Below, piece after piece: positions 49,501 to 57,231 of a stretch of DNA of 57,231 bases. Below the pieces are notes generated by a model. It did no database searches and was not told the origin of the DNA. It saw only the letters and a program-made list of their open reading frames with translations. Both the position numbers and the translations under genes were made by a program. Position 1 is the stretch's first letter; every line of letters begins with the position of its first letter. The stretch comes from Mycobacterium gordonae (GTDB lineage Bacteria > Actinomycetota > Actinomycetes > Mycobacteriales > Mycobacteriaceae): the NCBI RefSeq assembly GCF_002101675.1, contig NZ_LQOY01000070.1, forward strand, positions 1 to 57,231. Reading direction: 5' to 3'.

Positions 49501-52500
49501 CCGCCCTTGCCCGCGGTGCCGGCGTCGCCACCGTTGCCCGCTGCACCGCCGCTGCCCGCCTTGCCCGTGACACCGCCGCCGGTGCCGCCGCCACCGGCGT
49601 CCCCGCCCTTGCCGCCGGCCCCGCCGTCACCGCCGCTGCCGGCGTTGCCGCCGGCCTGGCCGGCGCCCACACCGGTGCCGTACACGTCCTCCCCGGCCAC
49701 CGCATTGCCGCCGTTGAGACCGGAGCCGCCCTTACCGCCCGCGCCGCCCTGACCACCGGCGCCACCGGCGCCGCCGTGTGTCCCCGCGCCGCTGGCCGTG
49801 CCGCCGGCACCGCCGTCGCCGCCCTTGCCGCCGGCGCTGCCGTTGGTGCCGCTGTCGCCGGCGTTGAGGCCATTGGCGCCGTTCGCCCCGGCCAGCCCGT
49901 TGCCACCGGCACCACCGCTACCGCCGTTGGCGCCGGCTCCGGACCCACCGGCCAACCCGTTCCCGGCCGGCCCGACACCACCACTGCCGCCGACGCCGAC
50001 CGCGCCGGCGTTGCCGCCCTTGCCTCCGGCGCCGCCGTCCACGGCGCCGGTCACGCCGTCGGCGCCGCGGCCACCGTCACCGGCCGTGCCGGCATTGCCG
50101 CCCAGACCACCGGCCCCGCCCTTGCCGTCGGCACCTGCGCTGCCAGTGAGACCGCCGGCCTTGCCGCCGGTACCGCCGCTGCCGCCGTCGCCGCCCTTAC
50201 CGCCGGCCCCGCCGTCGCCACCGGCGACACCCGCGCCGTCGTTGGTTCCGACCTGGCCGTTGGCGCCGTTGACGCCGGCGCCACCGGCCCCGGCCGCCCC
50301 GCCGGCGCCGCCGCTGCTGGCCGTACCGCCGTTGCCGTCCTTGCCCGTGGTGCCACCGCCGCCGCTGCCGGCCTGGCCGCCAACCCCACCGTTGCCGCCG
50401 TTGCCGCCCTTGCCGCCGGCGCCGCCGTCGCCGCCGTCGTAGCCGGCCCCGTTGTTGACCCCGGCGGCGCCGTCGTGACCGTGCGCGCCGATGCCGCCCT
50501 TGCCGGCAGCGCCCGCCGCGCCGCCGTTTCCGGCATCACCGCCACTGCCTGCCTGACCTGCGATGCCGCCGCCGGTGCCGCCGCTGCCGGCGTCGCCGCC
50601 CTTACCGCCCGCGCCGCCGTCACCACCGCTACCGGCATTGCCGCCGGCCTGGCCGGCCTGCCCGGCACCGTCGGTGGCAACCCCGTTGCCCCCGTCGACG
50701 CCGCTGCCGCCCTTGCCGCCCTGGCCGCCCTTGCCGCCGGCCCCGCCGCTGCCGCCGTGCGTGCCTGACCCGCTGGCCGTGCCGCCGGCACCGCCGTCGC
50801 CGCCCTTGCCACCGGCGAAGCCGTCGGTGCCGCCCTCGCCGGGGTTGACACCGTCGGCGCCGTCAGCCCCGGCCAGGCCGTTGCCGCCGGCACCACCGTT
50901 GCCGCCGTCCGCGCCTGCTCCGGCCCCACCGGCCAACCCGTTTCCGGCCGGACCGATTCCGCCGCTACCGCCTAGACCGACCGCGCCGGCGTTGCCGCCT
51001 TTACCGCCGGCACCGCCGTCCACGGCACCCGTCACACCATCGGCACCGCGACCGCCGTCGCCGGCCGTGCCGGCGTTGCCGCCCTGGCCGCCGGCCCCGC
51101 CCGTTCCGTCGGCACCCACTGTGCCGGTGCCGCCGCCGGCCTTGCCGCCGGTGCCGCCGCTGCCGCCGTCGCCGCCCTTACCGCCGGCCCCGCCGTCGCC
51201 GCCGGCGACGCCCGCACCGTTGTTCTGGCCGGGCACACCATTGGCGCCGTTGACGCCGGTACCACCAGAGCCGGCCGCGCCGCCGGCCCCGCCACTGCTG
51301 GCCGCGCCGCCGTTGCCGTCCTTGCCGGTGGCGCCGCCGCCGCTGCCGGCCTGGCCGCCGGCGCCGCCGTTGCCACCGTTGGCGCCGTTGCCGCCGGCGC
51401 CGCCGTCGCCGCCCGCGTAACCGGCGCCGCTGTTGACACCGGCCAGCCCGTTCGCGCCGTTGGCGCCGTTACCGCCCTTGCCCGCTGTGCCAGCGTCGCC
51501 GCCGCTACCGGCCGCACCGCCACTGCCGGCCTGACCTGCGATGCCGCCGCCGGTGCCGCCGCTGCCGGCGTCACCGCCCTTGCCGCCCGCGCCGCCGTCG
51601 CCGCCGCTGCCGGCATTGCCGCCGGCCTGACCGGCGCCGCCGGCACCATTGGTGGCAGCGCCAGTGTCACCGTCGACACCTGAGCCGCCCGTGCCGCCGG
51701 CGCCACCAACGCCGCCGGCGCCGCCGTCACCGCCGTGCGTGCCGGCACCGCTGGCGGTACCACCAGCACCCCCGTCACCGCCCTTACCGCCGGCCACGCC
51801 GTTGCCGCCGCTGGCCCCGGCGCCCACGCCGTTGGCACCGGCCGCCCCGGCCAATCCGTTACCGCCGGCGCCGCCGTCGCCACCGTTGGCACCCAGCCCG
51901 CTCAGGCCCGCGGCACCGTTGCCGGCAGGTCCGGTGCCACCGCTACCGCCCAGGCCGACCGCGCCGGCGTTACCGCCCTTGCCGCCGGCTCCGCCGTCCA
52001 CGGCGCCGGTCACGCCGTCCGCGCCGCGGCCACCGGTCCCGGCGGTACCGGCATTGCCGCCGGCCCCGCCGGCGCCGCCCTTGCCGTCGGCACCCGCAGT
52101 GGCTCCTAATCCTCCGGCCTGACCGCCGGTGCCGCCGGTCCCACCTGCGCCGCCCTTGCCACCGGCCCCGCCGTCACCACCGGCGACGCCCGCACCGTCG
52201 TTTTGACCGGCCACACCATTGGCGCCGTTGACGCCGGTACCACCAGAGCCGGCCGCGCCGCCGGCGCCACCGCTGCTGGCCGCGCCGCCGTTGCCGTTCG
52301 CGCCCGCGCTACCACCACCGCCGCTGCCGGCCACACCGCCGACGCCGCCCTTACCGCCGTTGGCGCCGTTACCGCCGGCCCCGCCGTCACCACCGGCGTA
52401 GCCGGCGCCGTCGTTGACCCCGGCCAGACCGTTCGCGCCGGTGGCGCCGCTACCGCCCTTGCCGGCCGCGCCCGCGTCGCCGCCGCCGCCCGCCGCGCCA

Positions 52501-55460
52501 CCGGAGCCCGCCGCGCCTGCCGCACCACCCAGGCCGGTTCCGCCCGCAGCCCCGCCTTTACCGCCATCGCCGCCATCGCCGCCGCTACCGGCATTGCCGC
52601 CGGCCTTACCGGCGCCGCCATCGCCTGTGGTCGCGAGGCCGTCGAAGCCGTCGACGCCGCTGCCTCCCTTGCCGCCGGCGCCGCCCTGGCCCCCGGCGCC
52701 ACCGGCACCACCGTGCGTTCCCGCACCGCCCGCAGCGCCACCAGCTCCACCGTCGCCGCCCTTACCGCCGGCCAGCCCGTCGGTGCCGCTGTCGCCCGCG
52801 CTGACGCCGTTGACGCCGGCCTTACCTGCCGCGCCGTTGCCGCCGGCGCCGCCGTTACCGCCGTTGCCGATGTTGCCGCCGTCGCCACCGGCGCCGCCGC
52901 TACCGCCATTGCCACCGGCCACGGTCGCGCTGTAACCCGCACCACCGTCGCCGCCGGAGCCCGCCGGACCTACTACGGCCGCGCCGTTGGCGCCATCGAC
53001 GCCCGTGCCGCTTCCGCTCCCGTTGAGACCACCCTTGCCACCGGTGCCCGCAGTACCGGCGTTACCGCCCTTACCACCCGCAGCTCCGTCGATGTGGTTC
53101 GCGTCGCCGGCCGCGCCCACGCCACCGTCGCCGGGTCGCCCGGCCGCGCCGCCGTCGGCACCGGCGCCGCCGGTACCCGCGGCGCCCGCCACGCCCTTGC
53201 CGAGCACCGTGCCGGCCTTGCCGCCGGCCCCGCCGCTGCCGCCGGCCCCGCCGTCGCCGCCACTGCCTCCGGCCTGCCCCGCCTGGCCCGCGGCCGCGCC
53301 GTTCTTGCCATCGACGCCGATTCCGCCGGCGCCGCCGGCACCACCGTGACCGCCCGCGCCGCCGGCGCCGCTGTTGCCCGAGATTGAACCGCCATTGCCG
53401 CCGGCGCCGCCGCTGCCGCCGGATCCGCCGGCGGAGCCGCTGGTACCGCTGTCACCCGGGTTGAGCCCGTTGACGCCCGCCTTGCCGGCCGCACCGTTGC
53501 CGCCCGCACCACCGGCCCCACCGTTGCCGTAGTTGCCGCCGTGCCCGCCGCTACCACCGTTGCCGCCACTGGCGCCGGCAACCGAACCCGCGGATGCGTC
53601 ATAGCCCGCTCCGCCGTTGCCGCCGTTACCGCCGCTTCCGGTGGTCGTGGTGCCCGCCTTGCCGTGCGCCCCGACGACCGAACCCGACCCACCGGTGCCG
53701 CCTGCGGCACCGACGCCGTTATTGCCGCCGTTGCCGCCGTTGCCGCCGTTGGGATTGGCGGCGTTGCCCGCCGCGCCGTTGCCGCCGTTGCCACCGAGTC
53801 CACCGGTGCCGCCGTCGCCTCCGGCCCCGCCGCGACCGGTTATGCCGGATTCGCCGAACAGCAGGCCGCCCCGGCCGCCGGCGCCGCCGCTGCCGCCGTT
53901 ACCACCGATGGCGCCGATGCCACCGTCCCCACCGTCGGTGCCGTTGCCGCCGGGGAAGGTTCCGTCAATGCCGTTGGCGCCCTGGGTGCCGATACCGCCC
54001 TTGCCGCCGATGCCGCCGTTGCCGCCGTTGCCGCCGTCGCTGAAGAGCAGGCCGCCCCGGCCGCCGGCGCCGCCGTTGCCTCCCGTGCCGCCGTTGACGC
54101 CGGTGAGTCCGGCTCCACCGTTGGCGCCGTTGCCGCCCACGCCGCCGTTGCCGTACAACCAGCCGCCGTTGCCGCCGGCGCCGCCGTTACCGCCCGGGTT
54201 GCCGGCGCCACTGGCCCCACCGCTGCCGCCGGTGCCACCGGTGCCCAGCAGCCAGCCCGCGTTGCCGCCGATCCCGCCGGTGCCGCCGGCCGCGGCGCCC
54301 GCACCACCGGTGCCACCCGCTCCACCGGCGCCGTACAACCCGCCGGCGCCACCGGCGCCACCCAGCCCGCCATTGCCGGTCTGGCCGATGCCACCGGCGC
54401 CGCCGGCGCCGCCGGAACCGCCGGACAGCCATCCCGCGTCGCCGCCCGTTCCGCCGCCGCCGCCGGTAGCGCCCATGCCGCCGGCACCACCGGCGCCGCC
54501 CGCGCCGGCCAGCAACCCGCCGTGGCCGCCGTGGCCGCCGAACCCGGCCTGGCCGCCCACCGTCGGACCGGCGCCGCCGGATCCGCCGGCACCGCCGTTG
54601 CTGAACAGATATGCGTCACCACCGCGGCCGCCGGTGCCGCCAAAGCCGGTCGGACTGGTGTTTCCGCCCCCGGCCCCGCCGGTGCCGCCATCGCCGTAGA
54701 GGTACCCGCCGTGGCCGCCGGCCGCGCCCCAGCCGCCGTTAGCGCCGGCGCCGCCGGCTCCGCCGGTGCCTCCGGCACCGATCAACCAGGCCCGGCCGCC
54801 GGCGCCCCCGGCGCCGCCGGTTCCCAGGCCGTTCAGGTTGGCGCCGCCCGCGCCACCGATACCACCGCTGCCGTACAGCCAGCCGCCACTGCCGCCGGCG
54901 CCACCGGCCCCGCCGTTGCCGGTGGTCGAGGCTCCGCCGGCCCCGCCGACGCCACCGTTGCCAATCAGACCGGCACTCCCGCCGGCCCCGCCGGCCTGTC
55001 CGGCCGCGCCCGCCGCGCCGGCACCGCCGTTGCCGTAGAGCAATCCACCCGCGCCGCCGGCCGCACCAGGGGTGCTGCCGTTGGCTCCGTCACCGATCAG
55101 CGGGCGTCCGAGCAGCACCTGGGTGGGAGTGTTGATCGCCCCGAGCACCGCCTGCTCGAGTCCGGCCAGCGGTGCCGCGTTAGTGGCCTCGGCGAGGCCG
55201 TAGGCACCCGCGCCCGTCGACAGGCTCTGCATGAAGCGGCTGTGGAACTCGGCGGCCTGGGCGCTGATCGCCTGATACGCCTGCCCGTGGTTGCCGAACA
55301 GCGCTGCGATCGCCGTCGACACCTCGTCCTGCGCCGCGGCCAGCAGCTCGGTGGTCGAGGCCGCAGCGGCCGCGTTCGCCCGCTCCAGGGTGGCCCCCAG
55401 ACCGGCGAGATCCGAGGCCGCGGCTGACAGCACATCCGGCGATGCAATTACGTACGACAT
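37548..55460 (-). CDS. Giant PE_PGRS family protein (5,970 residues)
   Basis: One uninterrupted frame of 17.9 kb. Residues 1-100 are a PE domain ([20 protein letters not shown]) with the secretion motif YGLAE at 87-91; GRPLI follows at 118-122 ([13 protein letters not shown]). Residues about 130-570 are ordinary PGRS with aromatic loops such as WLYGNGG and LLGTGG. From about 570 to the end the chain is almost only GGX, organised in macro-repeats of 316-340 residues and, toward the C-terminus, about 216-224 residues, each marked by a GTxxNPNGG- or [16 protein letters not shown] landmark. No other C-terminal domain is present; it ends IGSTGKAGN. The ATG at 55460 is chosen because MSYV is the family start; the 42 residues upstream are unrelated. 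I know of no PE_PGRS protein in M. tuberculosis half this long. Surface exposure via ESX-5 is inferred from family. Confidence 0.93.
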   Translation of the reverse strand: MSYVIASPDVLSAAASDLAGLGATLERANAAAAASTTELLAAAQDEVSTAIAALFGNHGQAYQAISAQAAEFHSRFMQSLSTGAGAYGLAEATNAAPLAGLEQAVLGAINTPTQVLLGRPLIGDGANGSTPGAAGGAGGLLYGNGGAGAAGAAGQAGGAGGSAGLIGNGGVGGAGGASTTGNGGAGGAGGSGGWLYGSGGIGGAGGANLNGLGTGGAGGAGGRAWLIGAGGTGGAGGAGANGGWGAAGGHGGYLYGDGGTGGAGGGNTSPTGFGGTGGRGGDAYLFSNGGAGGSGGAGPTVGGQAGFGGHGGHGGLLAGAGGAGGAGGMGATGGGGGTGGDAGWLSGGSGGAGGAGGIGQTGNGGLGGAGGAGGLYGAGGAGGTGGAGAAAGGTGGIGGNAGWLLGTGGTGGSGGASGAGNPGGNGGAGGNGGWLYGNGGVGGNGANGGAGLTGVNGGTGGNGGAGGRGGLLFSDGGNGGNGGIGGKGGIGTQGANGIDGTFPGGNGTDGGDGGIGAIGGNGGSGGAGGRGGLLFGESGITGRGGAGGDGGTGGLGGNGGNGAAGNAANPNGGNGGNGGNNGVGAAGGTGGSGSVVGAHGKAGTTTTGSGGNGGNGGAGYDASAGSVAGASGGNGGSGGHGGNYGNGGAGGAGGNGAAGKAGVNGLNPGDSGTSGSAGGSGGSGGAGGNGGSISGNSGAGGAGGHGGAGGAGGIGVDGKNGAAAGQAGQAGGSGGDGGAGGSGGAGGKAGTVLGKGVAGAAGTGGAGADGGAAGRPGDGGVGAAGDANHIDGAAGGKGGNAGTAGTGGKGGLNGSGSGTGVDGANGAAVVGPAGSGGDGGAGYSATVAGGNGGSGGAGGDGGNIGNGGNGGAGGNGAAGKAGVNGVSAGDSGTDGLAGGKGGDGGAGGAAGGAGTHGGAGGAGGQGGAGGKGGSGVDGFDGLATTGDGGAGKAGGNAGSGGDGGDGGKGGAAGGTGLGGAAGAAGSGGAAGGGGDAGAAGKGGSGATGANGLAGVNDGAGYAGGDGGAGGNGANGGKGGVGGVAGSGGGGSAGANGNGGAASSGGAGGAAGSGGTGVNGANGVAGQNDGAGVAGGDGGAGGKGGAGGTGGTGGQAGGLGATAGADGKGGAGGAGGNAGTAGTGGRGADGVTGAVDGGAGGKGGNAGAVGLGGSGGTGPAGNGAAGLSGLGANGGDGGAGGNGLAGAAGANGVGAGASGGNGVAGGKGGDGGAGGTASGAGTHGGDGGAGGVGGAGGTGGSGVDGDTGAATNGAGGAGQAGGNAGSGGDGGAGGKGGDAGSGGTGGGIAGQAGSGGAAGSGGDAGTAGKGGNGANGANGLAGVNSGAGYAGGDGGAGGNGANGGNGGAGGQAGSGGGATGKDGNGGAASSGGAGGAAGSGGTGVNGANGVPGQNNGAGVAGGDGGAGGKGGDGGSGGTGGKAGGGTGTVGADGTGGAGGQGGNAGTAGDGGRGADGVTGAVDGGAGGKGGNAGAVGLGGSGGIGPAGNGLAGGAGAGADGGNGGAGGNGLAGADGADGVNPGEGGTDGFAGGKGGDGGAGGTASGSGTHGGSGGAGGKGGQGGKGGSGVDGGNGVATDGAGQAGQAGGNAGSGGDGGAGGKGGDAGSGGTGGGIAGQAGSGGDAGNGGAAGAAGKGGIGAHGHDGAAGVNNGAGYDGGDGGAGGKGGNGGNGGVGGQAGSGGGGTTGKDGNGGTASSGGAGGAAGAGGAGVNGANGQVGTNDGAGVAGGDGGAGGKGGDGGSGGTGGKAGGLTGSAGADGKGGAGGLGGNAGTAGDGGRGADGVTGAVDGGAGGKGGNAGAVGVGGSGGVGPAGNGLAGGSGAGANGGSGGAGGNGLAGANGANGLNAGDSGTNGSAGGKGGDGGAGGTASGAGTHGGAGGAGGQGGAGGKGGSGLNGGNAVAGEDVYGTGVGAGQAGGNAGSGGDGGAGGKGGDAGGGGTGGGVTGKAGSGGAAGNGGDAGTAGKGGAGASGANGVLGINNGAGVAGGDGGAGGNGANGGNGGAGGQAGSGGGGAAGKDGNGGAASNGGAGGAAGRGGAGAAGANGVAGLNNGAGVAGGDGGAGGTGGAGGTGGAGGKAGGLTGSAGVDGSGGAGGKGGNAGTGGTGGRGAEGTSTYVDGGAGGTGGNAGAVGAGGTGGVGPAGKGADGLSGSGANGGKGGAGGNGAAGANGATAGGNGTNGQAGGKGGDGGAGGTASGVGTIGGDGGAGGSGGAGGKGGSGVDGNNGVATTGAGGAGQAGGNAGSGGDGGAGGKGGAAGSGPTAGKGGDGGAAGSGGAAGTAGKGGIGAAGANGVAGVNNGAGYAGGDGGAGGAGGNGGNGGVGGAGGAGGGINGANGNGGAASSGGAGGAAGSGGAGITGASGQAGSNAGAGQAGGSGGAGGKGGDGGTGGTGGKAGGIGATAGTDGKGGDGGQGGNAGTAGAGGRGADGTSTFVDGGAGGKGGDAGAVGAGGKGGSGLAGNGANGADGAGANGGNGGAGGNGAAGAAGKDGVDPGDSGTGGSAGGKGGDGGAGGTASGKGIGGTGGQGGTGGIGGTGGSGVDGGTGVAGGNAGAGGSGGAGGKGGDAGGAGTGGGTAGSSGSGGAAGSGGNAGLAGKGGIGATGANGVAGVNGGAGTAGGDGGAGGNGANGGDGGTGGAAGSGTGGKAGANGNGGAASNGGAGGAAGNGGAGVTGANGVAGVNSGAGVAGGDGGAGGKGGAGGTGGTGGSAGGAGATNGASGKGGNGGQGGNAGTAGNGGRGADGTSALVDGGAGGKGSNAGAVGLGGTAGTGPAGSGTAGNSGAGANGGSGGAGGNGAAGADGANGVNPGDSGTAGSGGGKGGDGGAGGTASGVGTTTGNGGAGGQGGAGGKGGSGVTGANGTTTTGIGNAGQAGGNAGAGGAGGAGGAGGAAGTPGTGISKGTSGNGGAGGNGGAAGTAGAGGLGANGANGVTGLNNGAGYAGGNGGAGGNGAAGGKGGNAGAAGGIGATAGSNGSGGAGSSGGAGGAAGSGGTGITGANGVADVNKYGTGIGGGQAGGDGGAGGTGGKGGAGGGGGTAGTGGAGGTAGANGNGGAGGKGGNSGAAGSGGDGVGGTTANPNGGAGGAGGNAGATGTGGGGGTAGTGGTGGSSGIAGGNGTGANGGNGGAGGNGAAGTPGSNGVNANNPHGADGTAGGTGGAGGAGGKGAGSGYKGGTGGLGGNGGVGGAGGSGIDGSNGVATTGVGGSGTAGGNAGNGGAGGNGGAGGAAGAANGSAGAGTAGNGGNAAKGGNAGTAGNGGTGAAGANGSSGFNNGAGYAGGDGGAGGKGGNGGAGGTGGAAGATNGGTAGTAGTNAGGGNASNGGAGGAAGGGGTGITGANGVSDQNNYNNGIGGGQAGGDGGAGGTGGAGGDGGKGGTAGGAGATAGTNGSGGIGGKGGNAGTPGSGGNGAAGTSTNVNGGAGGNGGNAGAVGKGGAGGTNGGGGTAANGANGANVAGPVGNGGNGGSGFNPQAAGASGGNGGAGGDGGNYGNGGNGGQGGNGVAGNNGSTGAKAGDSGGNGQAGGSGGAGGRGGKAGVNFGNGGAGGAGGSGGDGGTGGTGQNGANGVAGVNNGAGQAGGNGGNGANGGNGGAGGVGGSSTKGVAGASGAGGNAGNGGNAGTPGDGGMGAAGTATSPNGGVGGNGGNAGTVGAGGIGGSNGNGIGTGKYGIDGALPQTPVGNGGKGGAGFTSTAAGANGGDGGAGGKGGNYGSGGAGGDGGNGVAGALGKDGASAGKNGGTGQAGGAGGKGGVGGDAGINLGDGGAGGNGGTGADGGAGGTGADGANGVSGLNEYQNGVGGGQHGGDGGSGGAGGNGGAGGAGGKAGLYGTAGTVGTGGNAGNGGAAGGSGSGGSGAAGITSSTAGGAGGNAGKVGSAGAGGTGGLDGGGDVSGADGTAGAAFTGPSGNGGDGGVGYSWAPNATDAKGNGLNGGAGGQGGSGGSNGNGGKGGAGGSGSNGAAGTNGLNTGDSGINGGKGGAGGAGGAGGAGGTTIGNGGQGGAGGNAGSGGNGGNGVDGHDGLPNSNMYGNGIGGGENGGNGGVGGTGGNGGVGGAGGTAGVGGTAGAGGAGGNAGNGGNGGTQGNGGNGAAGTLANPDGGAGGKGGNPGTGASGGTGGSGGVNGSGTGSGLNGANGTNGTTPTGVGGNGGNGGDGYNATTPGANGGKGGKGGDGGLYGDGGAGGNGGSGAAGKAGANGTPTDPNGATGQNGGNGGAGGDGGNSGTLNGKGGAGGNAGNGAAGGNGGNGLDTNVGVGGNAGNGGDGGLGAAGGKGGNGFLGGGKGGNGSDPGVGGSAGVPGTGPGGTGANGTPGITPTSPTGNGGDGGNAFGTPGAGQTGYAGGDGGDAGAYGNGGNGGNGFTGGTGVTGTTGGPGQNGGVGGTGGDGGAAGKGGNGGTIAGNSGNGGKGGDGGAGGVGGKGGTGDFSINGGKGGDAGNGGTGGKGAAGGNAGTVTSGTVGNGGAGGNGGIGGVSGVGGTGAAGTAANPTGGSGGNGANPGLGGTGGTGGSGTIPGANGANGATPTTIAGNGGTGGAGWNSTDPTKAGGDGGVGGNAGQYGTGGTGGKGGSGAKGTTGSDGNTPGADGTIGGNASNGGNGGKGGLGGSIAGDGGNGGAAGDGGTGGTGGNGGGGINGGNGGHGGGGGNGGAGGKGGDGGAPSAPGYQTGNGGAGGNGGNTGVGGNGGDGGNGTYGNPNGGKGGDGGNIGAGGALGKGGTGFVNGADGKAGTVPAGTAGNGGKGGTGFSYNPLTDPGKTGGDGGAGGNGGTIGNGGNGGAGGNGTAGKVGVNGVAAGSSGTSGQAGGSGGSGGAGGNSGTLAGNAGSGGAAGNGAAGGRGGNGVSGKSGLPGVNSGAGQDGGSGGDGGNGGSGGNGGKAGALLNGSGSNGTDGTGGNGANGGKAGTPGNGGTGAAGTVGNPNGGNGGNGGNAGKAGIGGSGGTGSTPGTNGANGASVTAPAGNGGQGGAGYNPLTKGASGGNGGAGGNGGNIGNGGNGGAGGNGVDSSLNGANGTKSGDSGVNGRAGGSGGNGGAGGKGGSISGDGGQGGAGGNGGNGTAGGNGVSGANGVADADQYGTGIGGGQNGGNGGAGGAGGNGGNGGVGGTATNGVNGSDGTGGNGGNGGKAGTPGDGGNGAAGTVTNPNGGNGGNGGNETAGKGGTGGTSNTKAGTNGTDGGTVGGVIGSGGSGGNGYSQTAANPGTAGGSGGAGGNGGNHGNGGAGGNGGNGSAGTAGLGGVGAGASGTDGMAGGAGGNGGTGGTGGSGFGNGGNGGTGGIGANGGNGGDGVAGSAGTAGTNGGAGQNGGNGGTGGAGGNGGNAGLGGKALGTGTDGADGNGGNAGNGGKAGTPGDGGKGADGTSTNPNGGKGGDGGTAIVGKGGTGGSNSGGTGTTGSNGSDGAGFAGPVGNGGNGGNGFTQTSTAGASGGSGGAGGNGGTYGNGGTGGNGGNGFAGSNGGAGVNGQAGGSGGNAGAGGNGGTISGNGGAGGTGGTGANGGNGGGGANGTTGVQGVNGGAGTNGNNGANGGAGGNGGAGGKGGTALGTGTNGPDGNGGNGGNGGAAGTGGAGGNGAAGTFANPDGGKGGNGGNTGTVGAAGKGGLNGSGIGSGADGAAGTTPTTQTGNGGNGGAGFSYNAATDPGKAGGNGGAGGNAGQYGTGGAGGNGGNGTAGTAGAAGSSPGGNGSTGQAGGAGGKGGAGGLGGTVAGNGGAGGNGGTGGTGGAGGNGAAGDPTFGGVTNGAGGKGADGGAGGAGGAAGAGGNALGAGNGGIGGNGGIGGNGGAPGTGGNGAAGTLAHPDGGNGGDSGTGGKGGAGGAGGAGGSGGATSGNGGLGGNGGKGGNGGSALALQTGGVGGNAAVGTNGNGGNGGKGPSGGDGGDGGVLGTGGAAGTGGIGGGNGTAGTGGAGGSAGSGGTGGKGDGTGTDGLTGAIGSTGKAGN
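37971..41280 (-). repeat. C-terminal macro-repeats of about 660 bp inside the giant PE_PGRS gene
   Basis: The landmark encoding (N/H)P(N/D)GG begins on the plus strand at 37971, 38628, 39276, 39939, 40611 and 41280. Spacings are 657, 648, 663, 672 and 669 bp, all multiples of three (216-224 codons). Units have diverged, so this is an old array, not a recent amplification. Confidence 0.75.
45120..52000 (-). repeat. Central macro-repeats of about 0.95-1.02 kb inside the giant PE_PGRS gene
   Basis: The landmark encoding (V/P)(D/N)GG recurs at plus-strand positions 45120, 46140, 47136, 48084, 49041, 50034, about 51015 and about 51993. Spacings are 1020, 996, 948, 957, 993, 981 and 978 bp, all multiples of three (316-340 codons). 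Adjacent units share long word order, for example [42 protein letters not shown] and [14 protein letters not shown] in the same sequence. Counted by eye. Confidence 0.78.
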
Positions 55461-55759
55461 TGGGAACCGCCCACTAGCTAGGTCACGACCCGAGAGGTCG
55501 TTTACATGTCCCCAGGTCATGCTGATCGGCCAGGCCGATACGAACGATAACTGGAAAACCCTGAGACCATACTGACATTTGTCCAAAAACAGGGTAAATC
55601 ATCTAAATAGTCTCGAAAGAGTGGTATGCGCCACACTTAAGACATTCAAATGGACAGAGACGGGTGGGTATGGACCATCCGTCACGGCAGGGATGACCTA
55701 GAGTACCCGCGCTCACTTCGTCAGAAGGATGCTCAGGTCGGTTATCGGATAACTCGTGC
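55461..55759. promoter_or_regulatory. AT-richer promoter/leader region of the giant PE_PGRS gene
   Basis: No gene. It lies between the start of the giant gene and the stop of the next PE_PGRS gene upstream. It holds two perfect inverted repeats that would be in the leader: ACGACC-CGAGA-GGTCGT (55485-55501) and ATCGGCC-A-GGCCGAT (55525-55539). A short palindrome GTTATC-G-GATAAC lies at 55741-55753. The stretch 55540-55650 is much richer in A/T than the flanking genes. The ribosome site before ATG 55460 is weak (GTGGGCGG). Confidence 0.55.
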
Positions 55760-57231
55760 TTAGCCGGTCACCCCGGGCTGCCCGAAGAAGCCGCCACGGC
55801 CCCCGCTGCCGCCGGTACCGGTGGTGCCCACCGGGGCGCCCACACCGCCGGCGCCGCCGCCGCCGCCGTTTCCGCCGTTGCCGATGAAGGTGGCGTTGCC
55901 ACCGCCGCCACCGTTGCCGCCGGCCCCGCCGGGCTGCGGGCTCAGGTTGTCGCCGCCCGCGCCGCCGACGCCCCCCGCCCCGCCGTTGCCGAAGATGAAC
56001 CCGCTGTTGCCCGCGGTACCGCCGTACCCACCGGCCGCACCCGTGCCGACGGGGTTGCTTCCGGCGCCTGCCGCGCCGCCGGCGCCGCCGCCCCCGCCGT
56101 TGCCCAACAGGAACGTCGATGCGCCGGCGCCGCCGTTGCCACCCGCACCGCCGGTCGCCCCGATTCCGCCGGCCCCGCCGGATCCGCCGGCCCCGCCGAA
56201 CGCGCCGTTGCCGTAGATGAATCCGCTACCGCCGGCATTGCCGCCCTGACCGCCGGCCCCGGCGGCCGTGCTGACATTGTGGTCGCCCCCGCTGCCTCCG
56301 GCGCCGCCATTGCCGCCGGTGCCGAAGATGCGCGCGGTGCCGCCGCTGCCGCCGGCACCTCCATGGCCGCCGGTCGCGAGGAAGGTGCCGCTGCCGCCCG
56401 CGCCGCCCGTCCCGCCGTCGCCGCCTACGCCCCAGATCCATCCGGCGTCACCGCCGGTGCCGCCGGCGCCGCCGTTGCCGGACCCGGCGACGGTGACCAG
56501 CCCGGCACCGCCGCTGCCGCCGTTGCCGCCGAAGCCGAACAGCAGTCCCGCGGCGCCGCCGTTGCCGCCGGCCCAGCCGTTGCCGTCCGCGACGGTGCTG
56601 ACCCCGTCGCTGCCGGCACCGCCGTGACCGCCGCTGCCCAGCAGCCAGGACCGGCCGCCGGCACCCCCGCCGGAGGGCAGTTCGACACCGCCGCTGCCGC
56701 CGTTGCCGCCGTCGCCGAACAGCAGGCCACCGTTGGCGCCGGCACGCCCGGTGCCGCCGTCTCCGCCGTTTCCGATCAGGAACCCGGCCCGGCCGGCGGT
56801 GCCGCCGATCGCGCCGTTGCCGCCGTGACCGCCGTTGCCCAGCAGCCACGAGTTTCCGCCGCCGCCGCCGATGCCGTCGCCCGCTCCGCCGGCTCCGCCG
56901 CTGCCGCCGGCGGCGCCGTTGCCGAGCAGGAACCCGGCGTTGCCGCCGGCCGCCCCGTTGCCGCCGATTCCGCTGGTGCTGCTGCCGCCGGTGCCGCCGA
57001 TGCCGCCCCGGCCGAACAGCCAGGCGTTGCCCGCCGTACCGCCATTGCCGGCGGCGCCGCCCAGGAATGTCGTCGATCCGCCGTGCCCACCGGATCCTCC
57101 GGTCCCGATCAGGAAGCCGCCGTTGGCGCCCGCGCCGCCCGCACCGCCGACCCCGCTCACGCTGCTGGCCCCCGAACCGCCGGAGCCGCCCTCGCCCAGT
57201 AACCAGGCGTTGCCGCCGGCGGCAGCGGCGG
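55760..57231 (-). CDS. PE_PGRS family protein, C-terminal part (runs off right edge)
   Basis: At least 490 codons of PGRS domain, open to the window edge with no start inside. The repeats are of the classic type with a large loop residue block every 15-40 residues ([44 protein letters not shown]), unlike the near-pure GGX of the neighbouring giant gene. It ends GGFFGQPGVTG. The PE domain must lie beyond 57231. It points the same way as the giant gene, 299 bases ahead of it, so the two form a tandem pair. Confidence 0.9.
   Translation of the reverse strand, partial: AAAAGGNAWLLGEGGSGGSGASSVSGVGGAGGAGANGGFLIGTGGSGGHGGSTTFLGGAAGNGGTAGNAWLFGRGGIGGTGGSSTSGIGGNGAAGGNAGFLLGNGAAGGSGGAGGAGDGIGGGGGNSWLLGNGGHGGNGAIGGTAGRAGFLIGNGGDGGTGRAGANGGLLFGDGGNGGSGGVELPSGGGAGGRSWLLGSGGHGGAGSDGVSTVADGNGWAGGNGGAAGLLFGFGGNGGSGGAGLVTVAGSGNGGAGGTGGDAGWIWGVGGDGGTGGAGGSGTFLATGGHGGAGGSGGTARIFGTGGNGGAGGSGGDHNVSTAAGAGGQGGNAGGSGFIYGNGAFGGAGGSGGAGGIGATGGAGGNGGAGASTFLLGNGGGGGAGGAAGAGSNPVGTGAAGGYGGTAGNSGFIFGNGGAGGVGGAGGDNLSPQPGGAGGNGGGGGNATFIGNGGNGGGGGAGGVGAPVGTTGTGGSGGRGGFFGQPGVTG

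Noticed and set aside
55461..55586. 42-residue extension of the giant PE_PGRS protein
   Set aside because: PE proteins start at MSYV; the extension is unrelated, lies in AT-rich leader DNA and crosses two inverted repeats.
55741..55753. GTTATC-G-GATAAC as terminator of the right-hand PE_PGRS gene
   Set aside because: A one-base loop cannot form a hairpin of this size and there is no U-tract; at most a protein site.
37548..57231. CRISPR-like or satellite array
   Set aside because: The periodic GCCGCC pattern comes from Gly codons in frame; there are no constant repeats with unique spacers.

Overview
The window is high-GC DNA from a mycobacterium, most likely a slow-growing non-tuberculous species. 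Gene order from ilvD to the Rv0216-type hydratase follows the M. tuberculosis Rv0189c-Rv0216 segment almost gene for gene, and PE_PGRS genes lie at both ends. The species cannot be fixed from the sequence alone. Rv names below are orthology calls from remembered family sequences and gene order, not from a search.

Layout. 1-746: start of a PE_PGRS gene leaving the left edge. 0.9-5.4 kb: ilvD, the copper repressor gene ricR with a perfect operator, an MFS exporter and an L,D-transpeptidase. 5.5-10.9 kb: an SDR and a WS/DGAT acyltransferase (not in M. tuberculosis at this place as far as I recall), then a TetR regulator overlapping a molybdopterin oxidoreductase; three copies of one hairpin repeat punctuate this block. 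11-25.9 kb: a cell-envelope region with zmp1, omamA-omamB, Rv0201c, mmpL11, the haemophore Rv0203, two polytopic membrane proteins, a small secreted ricin-type lectin, mmpL3, a NYN-domain gene and trmB. 26-30.5 kb: a coupled pair of GTPase-like/coiled-coil genes (Rv0209-Rv0210) and pckA. 30.5-37.5 kb: a small PGRS-like ORF, an AT-rich promoter region, a yybP-ykoY-type manganese riboswitch ahead of a cation/Ca2+ exchanger-family gene, then fadD4, an enoyl-CoA hydratase, a CD225 membrane protein, fadE3 and a double-hotdog hydratase. 37.5-57.2 kb: one enormous PE_PGRS gene (5,970 codons) and the 3' part of another.

How the genes work together. Rv0203, MmpL11 and MmpL3 are linked to haem acquisition in M. 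tuberculosis, and the MmpL proteins also export mycolate-containing lipids. OmamA and OmamB belong to the Mce lipid-import machinery. FadD4, the hydratase, FadE3 and Rv0216 are acyl-CoA enzymes that could form one fatty-acid or branched-acid route. The SDR and WS/DGAT add a second lipid theme. Regulation readable in the sequence includes a RicR copper box, a TetR self-operator, a riboswitch with a candidate anti-Shine-Dalgarno switch, and several -10 boxes exactly six bases before an ATG (leaderless mRNAs).

Most striking are the 17.9-kb PE_PGRS gene, whose PGRS part is built of macro-repeats of about 0.95-1.02 kb and about 0.65 kb, and the riboswitch-controlled exchanger.
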